In this document: positions 36,601 to 51,700 of the stretch, one piece after another
How the letters are laid out: every line of letters begins with the position of its first letter
Numbering within the stretch: the stretch's first letter is position 1
From: Tupaia tana
Taxonomy: Eukaryota; Chordata; Mammalia; Scandentia; Tupaiidae
Length of the DNA stretch: 64,000 bases
Direction: 5' to 3'
NCBI GenBank assembly: GCA_026018925.1
Contig: JAKSZU010000016.1
Coordinates: 34,591,377-34,655,376 of the forward strand
The notes under the pieces: model-generated
Database searches by the model: none
What the model saw: the letters and a program-made list of their open reading frames with translations, nothing else
Told to the model about the DNA's origin: nothing
Program-made: the position numbers and the translations under genes

Positions 36601-39600
36601 GAGGTTCAATTTCTGTATGACCTCTTTTCCTCAGAATGTTCTGCAAGATTTACAAATACATTTACTTTTTAAAACAGATACCATGAGGCCAGCAGGTGGC
36701 ATGATGATTAAAGTGCTGGACTCCCACATGGCTAACCATGGTTCAAGTCCTGGACTTGGTGGTTCTCACTTTCCATCTGTCTGTCTGTCTCTAGTCAAAC
36801 TGGAAAATAATAAAGTTAAAATGAAATAACTTTTATAGTTTATTTTTTACAGATTTCTAAAAATTATTTATTTATTTATAGAGGTTTTTGCTATAGGGTG
36901 CGTGCGCTTACCAGAAAGATAGAAGGAGACAGAGACAGAAAGTGAGAAATCACCCCCCGGGGGGATGGCTATGCCACGGTAATCCCTTCTCCTCCATTCT
37001 CCTCTCAGGATCTTGGGCATACATGCACACGCTCCTGGTGTGGTTTAAGCCACCGGGTCTGGGACTTGAACCACGGCTGACTACATGGGAGTCCAGCGAC
37101 ATAGCCATCACGCTAACTGCTGGTCCTACTTTTATAGTTTATATTTTAAAACTCCATGAAAAAAAGCACATCTAGACTATCTCTATGACAGAGCAGTAAA
37201 GTTCTACGTAAGTCAAATGCCAAAGATGCCCACAGTTTAAATCCCTGGCCTTAAGTATCCTAAAATCCTCTAGATGCTCGTGCAAGTGCCAAGATGTGCT
37301 AGAGGACTGGAGGAAGGGGACTGTAGTGTGATCAAACCCAGTGGAGGGTGCTCATCTCTCACATGTGCATACACGGTCTATTATGAATAAAGAAAAAAAG
37401 TACATCCTATATACTAAATTATGGCTTAATATAAGGCAACATAAATGGAAATTTGTTGCACTACTAAATAATCTATATAAAACAAATCATATCTAAAAAA
37501 CTGGGTTAATAAGTTCATTTTGTAAGTAAAGCGTGTATGATAAAATCTCTATGTCCATATGGTATCTAACTCATTTTTCTTTTTAATAAACTACATAAGT
37601 GAGTACTACCTTCTTTAAGGAGGTATGAGATAGTTTGGGATGCTGGATATTTTCTTTAAAAATGCCAGCTTTACTAAAAACATTTCTAGAACTTAAAAAA
37701 ATTAGTATCTATGCATTCCTTTATTATTAATAGGTACTGACTTTAGAAAGGGTCATTAGTATCTTAGAATTATATCACAGAATAAGGTAGGTGACATAGT
37801 TTAAACTACATGTGCTTTATAAGAGGCTGTGGTGACACTTTATTAAGTTTTCATTTGAGCACAGCCCTTGGATCTTGAAACAGTTAATACTTTTTATTAG
37901 TAAGTATTTTATTTAACTTTATTTATTTTAATTTGACCAGAGAGAGAGAAAGAAAGAAAGAAAGCTGCCAGGTCTAGGACTCTAACAGTGGTCAGCCATG
38001 TGGGAGTCCAGCGCCTTTAACCACCATTGCCACCTGCCAGTCCTGAAACAAGTTAACATTCTGACCACCTCCATTTGTTATTCAAAATTTATGGTACAAG
38101 TTTCAAAGAAATTCTTACAAGATTTCAAAGCCTACTGAAATATATAAATATAAATCTTTAGTTCTCACTTGGCTATTCCGTCATGTGTACAGATTTCAAT
38201 AGTAATAGGAAACCCTGCAGATTTTCCTCATCTTCCAAATAAATAGGCCTACCATTGCATCACAAAGTAATGCCTTAGGATCTGAAGGACAGAAGAATTA
38301 TCTGGGATGTTTTTGAGTTTTAAATAATTCTGTTCTTGATGGTACATGGTTTTCAAGTATATTTTAGATGTGTCTACTTTTTCACTTGAGGTAAGTTTAG
38401 TTTTATCTTTGCACAAAATTTGTTATTTCCTGTTGTAAGTAGTGATAAAATATGGTGAAATGATACATTCATTACGAAACAAGCATAATACCTGAAGTAC
38501 TTCTACCACAAACAAAACTGGGTACCATTATGAACTCTCTTCTACATGAAAATCAGAATTACTTGCTCTGGAAAGGAAGTGAGAGCTAAGGTCCTTGCTC
38601 TGCTGCTTTTGAGTAGATGGGAGCAACAGGAATCCAAGTATTTTGCTCACTGTGGCAAAACAGGTACCTGACCACAATGCTGACTCATTCTAGCACATGT
38701 CAGAGGCCAGCACATGGCACAGTGGTTAAGGCAGCCGGATCCCCCATGGCTGACCGAGTGGTTTGAGTCCTGGACCCAGAGGCCTGAAAAACACACCAGG
38801 TGTGTGCATGTCCCAAATCCCAAGAGAATGGAGAAGGGACGGCAGCACAGCCACCTCCTGGGGGGGTGGTGGTGGTGGTGGTGGTTCTTTCTCACTTTCT
38901 CTCTCCCCTGGAAGCACATATGCCCTATAGCAAACAAAAAAAAATATTTTTAAATAGCAAAAAATGTATAAGGATATATATTTTTCTGTAACTGTACAAT
39001 ATGTTTATGTTTTAAAATAAGTTATTACAATAGAGTCAAAAGGTTAAAAATTTTTGAATTTATACAGTAGCTACAATAAGCTGATATTAGTTTATTACTG
39101 ATAAAGAAAATCTGAAAATTCAGTGTACCTTAAGTGTACAGTGTTTATAAAATCTACAGCAGCAAACAGTAACATCCAGGGCTTTCGCTTTCATTCACCA
39201 CTCACTGGTTGACTCATTCAGAGCAACTTCCAGTCCTGAAGCTCCATTAGTGGCAAATGCCCTTTACAGGTAGACCACTTATAATTTTTGAAAACATATT
39301 TTTACTCTATCTTTCCTATGTTTACATACAAACTTACTATTGTGTTACAACTGCCTACAGTATTTTGAATAGTAACATGCTATACAGGTTTATAGCCTAC
39401 AAGCAACAAGTTATACAACATACAGCCTGGGTGTGTGGTAGAATGTCACTTAGGTTTGTGTAAATATATGATGTCTGCACAAAGACAAAATTGTCTATGA
39501 AGGCATTTCTCAGAAGGTATCCCTGACATTAAAAAACACAGTTATATATGAAGTATTAGAAAACTATGGCACTTTACCTTTGTTCTTACAAAAAATGATT

Positions 39601-42600
39601 TGTCTTCTGTTTCAACAATGTAAAATAGGAAGGTACTCTTGCAAGCCTCTTTCATAACACTTGTTAGTTTGACATGCAAATTTGTACACAGGTCTGTAAT
39701 CATGTCTTCATAAGAGGCTGACCGTCTTGGGAAAGATGAGTACCTCTCTTGAGAAGTGGCTTCTCCAGCAGCAATATTTAACTCTTTATCTTGGAGAACT
39801 ACCTGGTTGCTATTCATCATCACCTTATCGAATTCAGCATATTCATTGAGAATAAGTGAAATATCGTTCCGAGAGTCTTTCAAAGTGCTGTTATATTTCA
39901 GTTTGTTGAGGTGAAAAGAAACAGTCTGATTTTTTTGAGATTTTGTAAGATTTTTACCGTGACTACATCTCTCCTTCCAGAAGGAAGAAGAGCTGCCCAG
40001 ATTACTGGATGTGTGGCCTCTCCTGTGATGACCCTGTTCTCTGGCATCTGAGTGCATCACTGTCACCAGAAGAGGGCTTCTGCTCCTAGACACAGAACGA
40101 ACAATTGGGACTTCAGATGATTTTGTCAAAGGGAAAGGTCCCATGGCAACCTGGATAGGTGACTCCTTTGGAAAGACATTAGCGGAAAAAGCAGAAGAAT
40201 GCTGAGAATGTCCACTCTTTACTATTTGTTTTACCTTATGTACAAAACGTAAAAACTCCATATCTAATGTATTCTGAGTGAGACTGTCTGTCACCTGCCA
40301 AGTACTTGTCAAGGAGCTGAGCAAGCTGCAGTTTTCAGTAAAACTCTGGTGCCTCCTCAGGCTATGCAAAGTTCTTGTGGTATCTTTGACTTCTTTTGTT
40401 ATAGTAAAGTTAGCATAGGTCCTAGGGATACCAAGGAGATCTCGGATTTGGACATAACAAGGCACACGTTTATCTCCTCTCTTTATTCCAGTGGACCAGT
40501 TTCTGGGAGGAATGCTCGTCCCTGCTCCCAGAACCTGGTTAGAGTAGCCCCAGTCTTCATTATCATTAGGGCGCCGGTTCATAAAAGAGGCATAACCATC
40601 TTTTGTAGCACCATTTTTCCTAGTACGACTGCCTCTCAAAGTGCAAGAATCCTCCATGTTTTGTTTAAGATTTCTACCAAGACAATCTTCATCAGAGTCT
40701 CCAGGAAGTGGTTCGTAGTGCATGTCAGGGTTCACACCGATCTCCCTGTTTCTGTCCAGAGTTCTAGAATCAGCATCAGTCCTGAGCCCCTTACTTGTGC
40801 TTTCACTGTCTAGATGTTCTTTAGAGACTCCATAAACAAGAGAGTCAAATGATTTGGGAGCAAAGGAAGCAGAAGCTTCTTTATTTATATTTTCACTGAT
40901 GTCTGTTACTTTTTTGTGAGAATCAGAATACATAGAGAAAACCCCATTCAATAGCTCTTTTGTTTCACATGTGGACATATCTTGCAGCATGTGGATTTTT
41001 TGTTCAACTTTTAGAGATTTGGTGTTGGACTGAGGACCAACAGCACTCAGATCAGTGGTTTCTTCATGTAACTTGGCTTGTGTTTCATTACTGTTAGATA
41101 AATTGGCCATTCTTACTGGTATTTCCTGTTTTTGAGGCCCTAACTCTCCTATTTTTGGTTGTGGATAATGGGTTAATGTAGTACTATCTGAAAAAGAATC
41201 AAGTTTTGGGATCTCTAAGTGCATATGTGGCTGTGTAACACCAACCCCAACAACTGAGTCAGAGCTAAAGGACCTAACTTGTAAATAGGTGTCTTTGTCT
41301 GTTTCCAAATCATTTTCAAGAAGATTTTTCTTAATGGTTTTAGGGGTAGTCTGCTGTTTTAATGATACTGTTGCTATACCAGGTGAAGCAGTGGTAGAAA
41401 CCAATGTGTCAGTCAAAGACTTATTTTCAATAATCTTTCTAAGACTAAATGGACTTTCTAAGTCACTGGACTCCAAGCCATGTTGTAAGTCCACAGTTCT
41501 ATTCTCTATGCTAATTGGCTGCAGTGGAGTTCCTGACTTTACTGGTTTTTCGAGAGAAGGCTTGGTGTTACCTCTGCCTCTGGCAGCTGGGGTAGTCTGG
41601 TATAACTCTGTATCACAGCATGGCACCTTTTCTAACAAAGACAAACCCTCACCACACTCACCTGGGACAATTTCCTCAGTTACTTTACCAGGAAGGATTA
41701 GTCTGTCCTTTCTCCCTGGGTGATTAATTAATATTAGAGGCATTTCAGCAGAGTGCTGCATTTGTTGTACATGAGTTAAGTTTTCTTGTCCTACTGGATA
41801 AGCAGGACCAACAAAAGCATTTTCCTTTTCTGTTATGGTTAAATCTCCCGACTCAATCTGGGAGAATGAGTTACTTTTTTCATACCGTGTACCATGAAGT
41901 TTTAAACTACATGGAGATACAGCCTGAGATGGTCGTGTCTCTTCAATTGGTACTGGGGGATCAGGACTAGAAGCTGGTGACACTTCTTCAATCAGAGAAT
42001 CAAAGGGAAAGTCAGAGGTAACATTAATTTCTTCTGCAATCTCTAGGGTACAATTTTCTTTAGATACTATTAAGGTAACTGGCTGTAAATTGCCATCTTT
42101 TGTCTCCTTATTTATTAACGGTTCTTCTGATACTGTAGGATACACTGACATATAGTCAACTGAATTCAATTCTCTGTTTTCTGTAAAGGTCACCTCTTCT
42201 GGTTCAACTATTTCTTCAGTTATATTCTGAAGTTCTAAATTTGATACTGGGGTCTCCTTAAATTGCTCTATTTCACCAGCTGGAATTTTTTCTCTGGAAC
42301 TTACAGGTGGAGATATTGTGAGAGTTACATCAATATCAGAATCTTCCTCTGATAACTCTAGGCTTATGTCCTCTCTAATCATAGATAGGCCAGTTTGTTT
42401 ACTAAATACTGAATTGACTGATTCAAAATTCCTATTTTTGCTGTTTAGACTATTGTCATTTTTCTCCACTTCTAAAAAGTGATTAAATGTATTACTTCTT
42501 GATGGAATGTGGTTAAGTAAGTAGTTTTTCTCCAAGTTTGCAGAGGCTGAAGAGACTACTTCCACCTGTGATGGCTCAATAATCTCCTCTGAAGATATGC

Positions 42601-45600
42601 TAAAGAGACTCTGAGTTTGCAGAAACAACCCTTGAGAGTGTTTCATTTCATCACTGGGTAGTGGACAACTAGGACTTTTAACTAATGATAATGCCTCCAT
42701 TACCACTGCCTTATCGGATGGTGATGATGAGACTGGGTGAGTTATCTCTTTCTGTAATGAACATTTATCTTTAGAATGTCTAAGACTTGTAGCAGGTGAT
42801 ACTTGCTTAATCAACTCCGTATTAAAAACTGTAGGTTTATCAGCTGTATTTACAACTTCTCCCTCTATTGGCACATAGGCATTTTTTTCAAAAGTAAGAG
42901 TAACTGGTTCCAGGTTAATCATTACATAGTCCACATGATCATCTTTTCTTTCCAAAGAAGGCTGACATTCATTGTTTATGGAACTGTTACGATGAATGCG
43001 GTCCTCGAAAGCACCAGTCTTTGTTTGCGCTGTTGCATGAAAAGTATCAACTCTGCTTTCAAGGGTGCTGTACATAGATTTTTGACACATCACCGACTGA
43101 CTGCTGGTCCCATCATAAATCTTGGTGAATGTAGCCTGTGTAACAGTATCATTATAAGAAGTCCCACTTGTGCTGTCAAGTGGTTGAAAAGTTTTATCGT
43201 TACCAAGAAGAGAAGGTCCATTAATTTGGGTACTTCCAATACTAGGACGCGTAAGATTAGAAGTCTCTAGTTTACCTGATGATTCTTGTTGAGCTTTCCC
43301 ACCAATTACCTGAAATGATAAAAGTAAAAAAAGGAAAAAAAAGTCAAATAGACTTTTTCTAAAACAATTACATATATGAAAAAAAAAACAGGATTAATTT
43401 TAGCTAGTCCCTTGTCTTTTGAATCATCTAATCTACAGGAACATCACAGGGGAGAGGTCAACCAAATTTTTTTAAAGGTTTTTTTTTTTTTTTGCCATAA
43501 GGTGCATGCGCTTGCCAGAGAGTGAGAGAGAAGTAGAGTAAGAAATCATCCCTTAGGAGGGACTGCCCATGTCACAATCCCTTCTCCATTTGCCTCCTGG
43601 GATTTTGGGCATGCACACACACACATGCTGGAGAGACAGAGAGAAAATTGAGAAAGCAAGCCGCCAAGTCCAAGACTCGAACTGCAGTCAGCCACATGGG
43701 AGTCGAGTGTCCTTAAATGCCATGCCACCTGCTGGTCCCATTTATATTTCATTTACACCTTAAACACATAGCCTAAAGGTAATATTATACAATATTTTTA
43801 TACTGTAGCATTTTAAGCATGGCCTTTATCAAGTAAGTGTGAAATTCTCACTTATGCAGTCACAGCAGCACTTAAGTTTCAAATCTTGGAGCATTTTAGA
43901 TTCTGGGTTTTCAGACTAGAGATGTTCATCCTATAGTCTTTATCTCATTGGTTTGTTTTGAGAATTCACTGAATTAATGTAAGTGAAGGAGTTGGGACAT
44001 TATCTGGTAAACTGTGCTCGAGAAATTTAATTTTGATGATATGATAATAATCTTTTAAAGATATTCACAGGTCTGCTGAGGCTCACTCATAGACCTGCAG
44101 GTCCTCTCAACCTGAAATATAAAATCAATGCCTACCCGGGACCAGCAGTTAGCGTAATGGCTATGTCACTGGACTCCCATGTAGTCAACTGCGGTTCGAG
44201 TCCCGGACCCGATGGCTTAAACTCACACCGGGCGCGTCTGCGTGTGTGCCCAAGATCCCCAGAGGAGAATGGAGAAGGGATTGTGGTGTGGCCATCCCCC
44301 CTGGGGGGTGATTTCTTGCTTTCTATCTCTGTCTGTCTGTCTGGCGAGTGCATGCGCCCTATAGCAAAAATACCCCCCCCCCCCAAAAAAAAACAAAAAA
44401 ATCAATGCCTACCCTACATTAAGACAGGAATCACAGGTGCTGCCCAAACCCAAGCAAAACAATTTTTTAACTTTCTGTTTATCTGGGTGCATGCACTCTC
44501 CAAAGAAAAATGGAGGGAGAGAAAGAAAGAGCTACCCATGTCACAATCTTTTTCTCTCTACTTCTTGAGCCCATCTGGATTTGGGACATACATGCACATG
44601 CACCAATCATGTTTTCCAAGCTGCCAGGGCCAGAATTCAAACTGTGGTTGGCCACGTGGAATCCTCTTCGCCATGCACAGGGATTAAAAGCTTTACTACA
44701 GGGCTGGCCTTCATGCAAAATATTCTAGAATAAATTTGGGTGCAAGTTTAAAAAGGCAGATATTTTACCAGTTTACTTAAGAATTTTGTTAGGAACCAGC
44801 AGATAGTGTGGTGGTTAGGGCACTGGACTTCCACATGGCTTTGGTTCAATTCCTGGACCTGGTGGCTTGATTTCTCACTTCCCCTCCCCCTTTGAAGTTA
44901 AAAATAATAATAGTATATAATTCTTAAAAAAAAAAAAAAAAAAAGAAAGAAAGAAAAAAGAATTTTGTTGTAACTTTTTGATTTGCCCCAGATAAAACCT
45001 GGATTATCTGGCCTAGATAAACACTGGTTGAAAACAAACAAACCAAACTGTATTTTGCATAGTTACAAACATTATCTATTAACAGTGTTTCCTCATTTTA
45101 TTGTTCAGTGTTTGTCTTCAAAAGTAATTTAAGGCTGGGAACCAGCAGTTAGCGCAATGGCTATGTCACTGGACTCCCACGTAGTCGGCCGCGGTTCGCG
45201 TCCCAGACCCGTGGCTTAAAACTCACGCCGGGCGCGTGTACGAGAGGAGAATGGAGGAGAAGGGATTGCGGCGTGACCATCCCCCCTGGGGGGTGATTTC
45301 TCGCTTTCTGTCTGTCTGTCTCTGTCTGGCGAGCGCACGCGCCCTATAGTGAAAACCTCTCCCCCGCCAAAAAAAGGAATTTAAGGCTAAGTGGGACCAG
45401 CAGTTAGCATAACAGCTATGTCACCGGACTCCCATGTAGTCGACAGAGGTTCGAGTTCCGGACCTGGTAGCTTAAACTCACACTGGGCGTGTGTGTGTGT
45501 GCGTGCCCAAGATCCTGAGAGGAGAATGGAGGAAAAGGGATTGCAGTGTGGCCATGGCCCCTAGGGGGTGGGGTGATTTCTCACTTTCTGTCTCTCTGGT

Positions 45601-48600
45601 GATTGCAAGTGCCCTATAGCAAAAACCTCTCAAACAAACCAACCAACCAACGAAAAAAAAAAAAGAAAGAAAGAAAATTTAAGGCTAAGCAGCAGCAGCA
45701 TAGGCTACAGGGTACCACTCTACCATGGTGGAAGCCATGGAAGACTGGTGGTTTGGATTTCAGGTTGACCTGAGCACCTCCACGATCCTGGCTAGCTGGA
45801 AGGCTGCAGTGAGTAGGGGGACTTCCGTGCAAGAAGACCCTGATGAGAATGCCTATCTCTCACTTTCTGTCTCCCTCTCATGAAAGTAGTAAAATAATAA
45901 TTTAAATTAGTTTTAGTTTAAGGTTTACCAAAACATTTCTAATATTTATTACTATCACATGTGATCCTTAAACAATATTCTAGATAGGCCATTATTACAG
46001 ATATTGCAGAACCTCCCCCCACAACCCGATCTGTGAGGAGTAAATTCTAAGACTCCCAGTGGACATCTGAAACTGTGGATAGTAATGAACCCAATACATA
46101 CTGGGTTTTTTTTTGAGAGATTTTTTTGCTATAGGGCACGTGTGCTTGCCAGACAGACAGAGACATTAGAGACAGAAAGCGAGAAATCACCTCCCAGGGG
46201 GGATGGCCACGCCGCAATCCCTTCTTCTCTCGGGATCTTGGGCACGCACGCACACGCGCCCGGCGTTGAGTTTAAGCCACCGGGTCCGGGACGCGAACCG
46301 CGGTTGACTACGTGGGAGTCCAGCGACATAGCCATTACGCTAACTGCTGGTTCCCAATACATACTGCTTTTTTCCTGTATATACATACTTATGATAAAGT
46401 TTAATTCATAAGTAGGGAAGAATGTAGAAATAATTAAATTACAATAATATATATAAAAAAAGTTATGTGAATGTGATCTCTCCGCCCCCCTCGCCCCTTT
46501 CCTCCCTCTCTCCCAAAGCACTGTATTGTATTATTCCATAGGTAAATGAAACCATGGAAAGGAGGACTGGAGGTGTCGGGGGGCGGGGGGGGACTATTAT
46601 TTTTTAATTTGCCATTAGGCACATGTACTCACCAGAGAGAGACAGAGAGAGAAAGTGAGAAAGCAAGCTGCTAGGTCTGGTCCTTGAACTGTAGTCATCT
46701 CTTTTAAAAAATCAGGAATTTAAAAAATTAGGAATATAGGGCCAGCTGGTGGCAAAATGGTTAAGGTGGCTGGATCCCAAATGACTGACTTTACTGTTCA
46801 AGTCCTGGACCCAGTCACCTCAAAAACATGCTAGACGTGTGTGTGTGTGTGCGCCCAAAATCTTGAGATGAGAATAAAGAGGGCATGGCCATCCCTCTGG
46901 GAGAGTAGGGGGGATGTGGAAGTGTGATTTTTCTCTGGTGACTGCATAAGCCCTATAGCAAAACTTAAAAAGAAAAAAAAAAAAAGAGGGAAATGAATTC
47001 AAGGAGAAAAATTAATTGCCCCAAATGATAAAAACTAGTAACTGACACAATTATGGTGAGCTGCTAGATCATCTGACCCCTGTAATTTTTTTTTTTACTT
47101 AGATTTTTTCAATCTGGATGGCAGATAAGCTCTACCTGCAGACAATTTTGAACATTTTTTTAAACTAAGTTTTTGGCATTATAATCCTTTACATAGTTGG
47201 AGAATGCATTTCCCAAAACAGAACAGTTTTGAATGTAATTCTGCATACAAAAAATAAATTCAAAAATAATACCAGTGTTTGTAGTGGCAAGCTTTACCTA
47301 CCTCACTATTACAAGTGTAGATGAAATTCTGGTTTTCTGGGGTATCTGGATGACATTCTCTTATGAAAATTTCTTCCTGCTTATTCTGTACACAGAGTTC
47401 CAAGCCTCTGGCAGGTGGTGGTTTGAGGAAAGGAAGTAGGCAGTTAGAATTGGAGAAGGACAGTCTGGCAGCATGACTTGCAGAAGTTTCATTAGTCTCC
47501 AAGACAGGGTCTGTAGAACATCTTTCCATATTGGGAGATTCTGCAATTTCACTGAGTTCAAAAGATCCCAACATTGTATTTATAGACACATATTTGTCTG
47601 GGTTGCTGTGTTCTACCACTTTTCTGGATGATCGTATGACTTTGTTTTGACTGCTGTAAAACAGAGCTACCCACATATGAAGTAAAAGCTTCACTTCTTC
47701 CACATTTTCAGGCAAATCAGTATTCCAGGGACTGAGATTTTAAAGAAAAAACACACAAAATCCTTTAAAAGTAGTTATTTCAGTTAATTATCAGAAGCAA
47801 GTACTCACAGTAACATTTATTTTTCAGTTTAATTTAAAAAATCACACATATAAAACAATGAGTAAGTTTAAATATGAAGTTGACTTAAGTAAAGTAACTC
47901 TGAATCTAACTAACTCATTTTATAAGAAGGGTTCTGAAAAATCAGAACATTTAGATGCTTTTATTCAAATTACAAAACACAACAGAATCATGTTCTGAAC
48001 ACAGGTCTTCATAGTCTAGCCTTTGTCTTTTATAGCACAAAAACTCCCTGTGGACACAGTATATGTACTAAAGGTTTCAATAACTACCCAATTCTTCATC
48101 ACCCTGTTTTTGCTAAATCTGGCTGACTCATTTCTTTCCCATTTTGTGTCTCTAATCTATTAGATGGGAGTCTCAAGATTAAAGTATCTCTCTGGGCAAT
48201 TCAGCAGACTTGTACTATTTCCAAAGTACACTTCCAGAAAATATCCTGAAGAAAGAGGGGCCAGAAGGTGGCATGATGGTTGAAGGCATTGGACTCCCAT
48301 ATGGCTCACTGCAGTTCAAGTCCCGGACTTGGCAGATTTCTCTCTCTCTCTCACTCTGTCCCTCTCTGGTCACATGAAGATAAATAAATAAATAAATAAA
48401 GTTAAATAAAATAATTATTACAAAAAGAAAGAAACAAGGGACCAGCAGATGGCATAGCTATTACATCACTGAACTCCCACTAACTGCCGATGGCAGTTTG
48501 AGTCCCAAACCTGGTGGCCTGAAACTCACGTCAGGTGCGTGTGTGAGTATGCCCAAGACCTGGGAGGAGAATGGAGAAGGAGAGATTGTGGTGTGGCCAT

Positions 48601-48697
48601 TTATCCTGGGGGGTGACAACTCACTTTTCCTGTATCTCTCTCTTTGGTGAGCCCATGTGCAGTAAGACATAAACCTCTATTTAAAAAAAAAAGAAAG

Positions 48698-48735
<38 letters not shown>

Positions 48736-51700
48736 GGAGGGAGGGAGGGAGGGGAGGGGAGGGGAGGGGAAAGGAGGGGAGATAAAAAGGGAAGACACAA
48801 AACATTTTTGGTCATCTGACAGGCAAAAGAAGAGCAGATGGCTGGAATGGGGTGAGTTAGGGAGACTACAGAGTTAGGATACAATTAAAACAGGATCAAG
48901 AAAAAGGAAATAGGGACCAGCAGATAGCTTAATGTTTATGTCACTGGACTCCCACATAATTGACTGTAGTTTGAGTCCTGGACCCAGTGACTTAAAACTC
49001 ACTCTAGATGGGTGTGTGTGCATGCCCAGAATCCCAAGAAGAGAATAGAGGAAAAGAGATTGTGGCATGGTCATCCCCCTGGGGGGTGATTTCTCACATT
49101 CTGTTCCTCTGCCTCTCCAGCAGGTGCATATAGCCTGTAGTAAAAATTTCTCTTTAAAAAAATAAAAAGAATAAGAAAATAGATCTCATGAGTATGTGAA
49201 CGTAAGTATAAGGAAAGAAGTTTGATATAGAGTCCATTTATTCACATGTGAAATAGTTTACTAACAAGTAGCTGGATGTCATTCAGACAGTGATGGTTAT
49301 CATTTATGGATCAATAACTTGGCAAATCCTTGTAATCGTAGTATACGAAACAACCACAGAATGGCGCTATTACTAATTCCATATTTACAAGTGTTGGCCA
49401 CACAACTTGTCATACTTCAAAGGTATCACCTGTAAATTTGCTAGAAATGTAGGCTCTTAGGTCTCACCCATAAAAAAAAAATATCAACCTGTAGCTCAGT
49501 GAAATCCCAAATGAGCTGCATACACAGTAAGATTGAGAAGCACTGTCAAGACGCATGTAACTTTCCAGGAGTCATACGAGGCAGTAAGCAGGAAGACCCT
49601 AGAGTCAAACCTAGGTTAGTCTATACTCCAAAGCCTGTGCCATGAACCACTCTGCTATTATTGCCTTAATGTCTTCTTAAAGATAACTGAGGGAACCAGC
49701 AGTTAGCGTAATGGCTATGTTGTTGGACTCCCACGTAGTCAACCGCAGTTCGCGTCCCGGACCCGGTGGCTTAAAACACACTGGGCGCGTGTGCGTGCGT
49801 GCCCAAGATCCTGAGAGGAGAATGGAGGAGAAGGGATTGCAGCATAACCATTCCCCCCTGGGGGGTGATTTCTCGCTTTATGTCTCTATGTCTCTCTCTG
49901 TCTGACTGGCAAGTGCACGCGCCCTATAGTGAAAATCTCTCCAAAAACAAAACAAAACAGAACAAAACAAAAAACACATAACTGATAGAATGAACCTTTG
50001 TAAGACACTCTTATCTATCTAACCAACTTAAGCTAGAAGTACTCTTTCACTTGTTTCTTCTGAAATTGTTTACAAAACATTATTTCTATATCTTCCATTA
50101 TTTTATAATAAGGTCTCATCCGAAAATTTAAATCCATGGCCAAAAGAACTTACAAAGGAGTAGTCTGTTCTTAATCCTTGGTAAACATGTATGCTTGATA
50201 TTATTACCACATTACTGGTTATATGCATACTTCTTTCTCCTTTACTAAAGTTTGTTCCATGTCTCCTATATCATTCCATTAATCTCAACAGAAAAGTTAC
50301 ATGTATTTTCATGATGCTTCACTCATACTTACCCATGTAATGCTCTTACTACAGTTCTCTCCAGTGGGTTACTGGTATATTTGCTATCCAATCTGAAGGA
50401 ATAGTCTGTTTCACATTTAAAGGTGACCTTAAAGGAGCCATCACAACTAAAGACGGTACGGGAACAATAAAAATCGTTCAGGCTGGAAGACATCAATCGA
50501 TTCCTGCGCTTTAACAATGGATCCTCAGAAACCTTTTGTAGAGGGGAGGTATTCTGTTGATGACGAAATGGCATGACTTTTCCCACTGGAGTTCCTGCTT
50601 CAGGGCCTTTGGTACCATTCTTGGCAAAGGCAGGGCCTGACACCCCTCTCTGCTGTAAATGTTTCTTTGAATGTTCTCCAAGGAGCACAGCATATGAATG
50701 TTCCACAGCAACAAAAGAGCTTTGGCTTACATCTGAAGATTCTAGTGTTTCTTCAGTAAGTGATGACTGGGCTTGAACAGTCATCTCGAAACTACAAGAA
50801 ACTGAGTTATTTTCATCCCGGTTAACAGTTAAGTCTGACTCTGCATTATTCTTCCTATCAGAGGATGGCACAGGTAATAATCCGCCTTTTAGACTTTTAA
50901 CTCCTCTATGATATTCGTGGTCATATGTACCTCGCAAAGAATTTTCTTTAGAGAGTAAAGCATCATTTAGTGACATTTCAGAGTTGGAAGGAAGGTCTCC
51001 AGGTTCAGCTGGTGGTGTGGAAGAAGTAGCAGAGCTTAATGCTAAATCAGCTAACATATTTAGGGCCTGAGAGTCATAGCTGCCCATGGAGTTTTCAGGA
51101 AGATCTTTCTGAGACATTGTGTTATTTTCTGGCTGAGCTGTATTTATGCTAGTACCTTCTTGACCACCTGATAAAATTTCTGATTGAAGCTGTGAAGCAG
51201 TTTCTTCTGTGCCTTCAATATAAAAGAAAAATCAAGTTTGATTTCACAGAATAATTATCTGCCATACTACTATGCCTTAGTAAAAATAAATGGCTAAGGT
51301 AACATATTTAAGAAAATCCTTTGATGTAGTACATAGATTGCATATTAAAATTTTTCTATCAGACTGAGGTCCCTTCAGATGCTCAGATCTATTATGATGC
51401 ACTAACTATGGAACAAACCTTAAGGAACATATACATTAATTTAAAAACAGTCAACCTTTAAAAGTGCACATACTGAACTACACATAAAACATACCGCCAA
51501 ACTCAAGAAATACACAAAAAGGGGAGAAAAAAAAATCTTACCCTTAAAGAGCTTATGATCTAGTAAGGACAGAAGAAAGTTTGAAATATGTATTACAGTC
51601 TGCTTACATACTTTAATTTCGTCACCTTCTAAAACTTCACTTTCAGAACTGAAAACATTTCTCCTTTATTGTATGCACAAAAGAGCTAATCCACTGTCAA

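Noticed and set aside
40349..43270. Three + strand open frames (40349-40813, 41289-41723, 42803-43270) opposite the giant TASOR2 exon
   Set aside because: They lie in a 3.7-kb exon with strong coding signal on the - strand. The + frames have no family resemblance and are expected by chance opposite a long exon.
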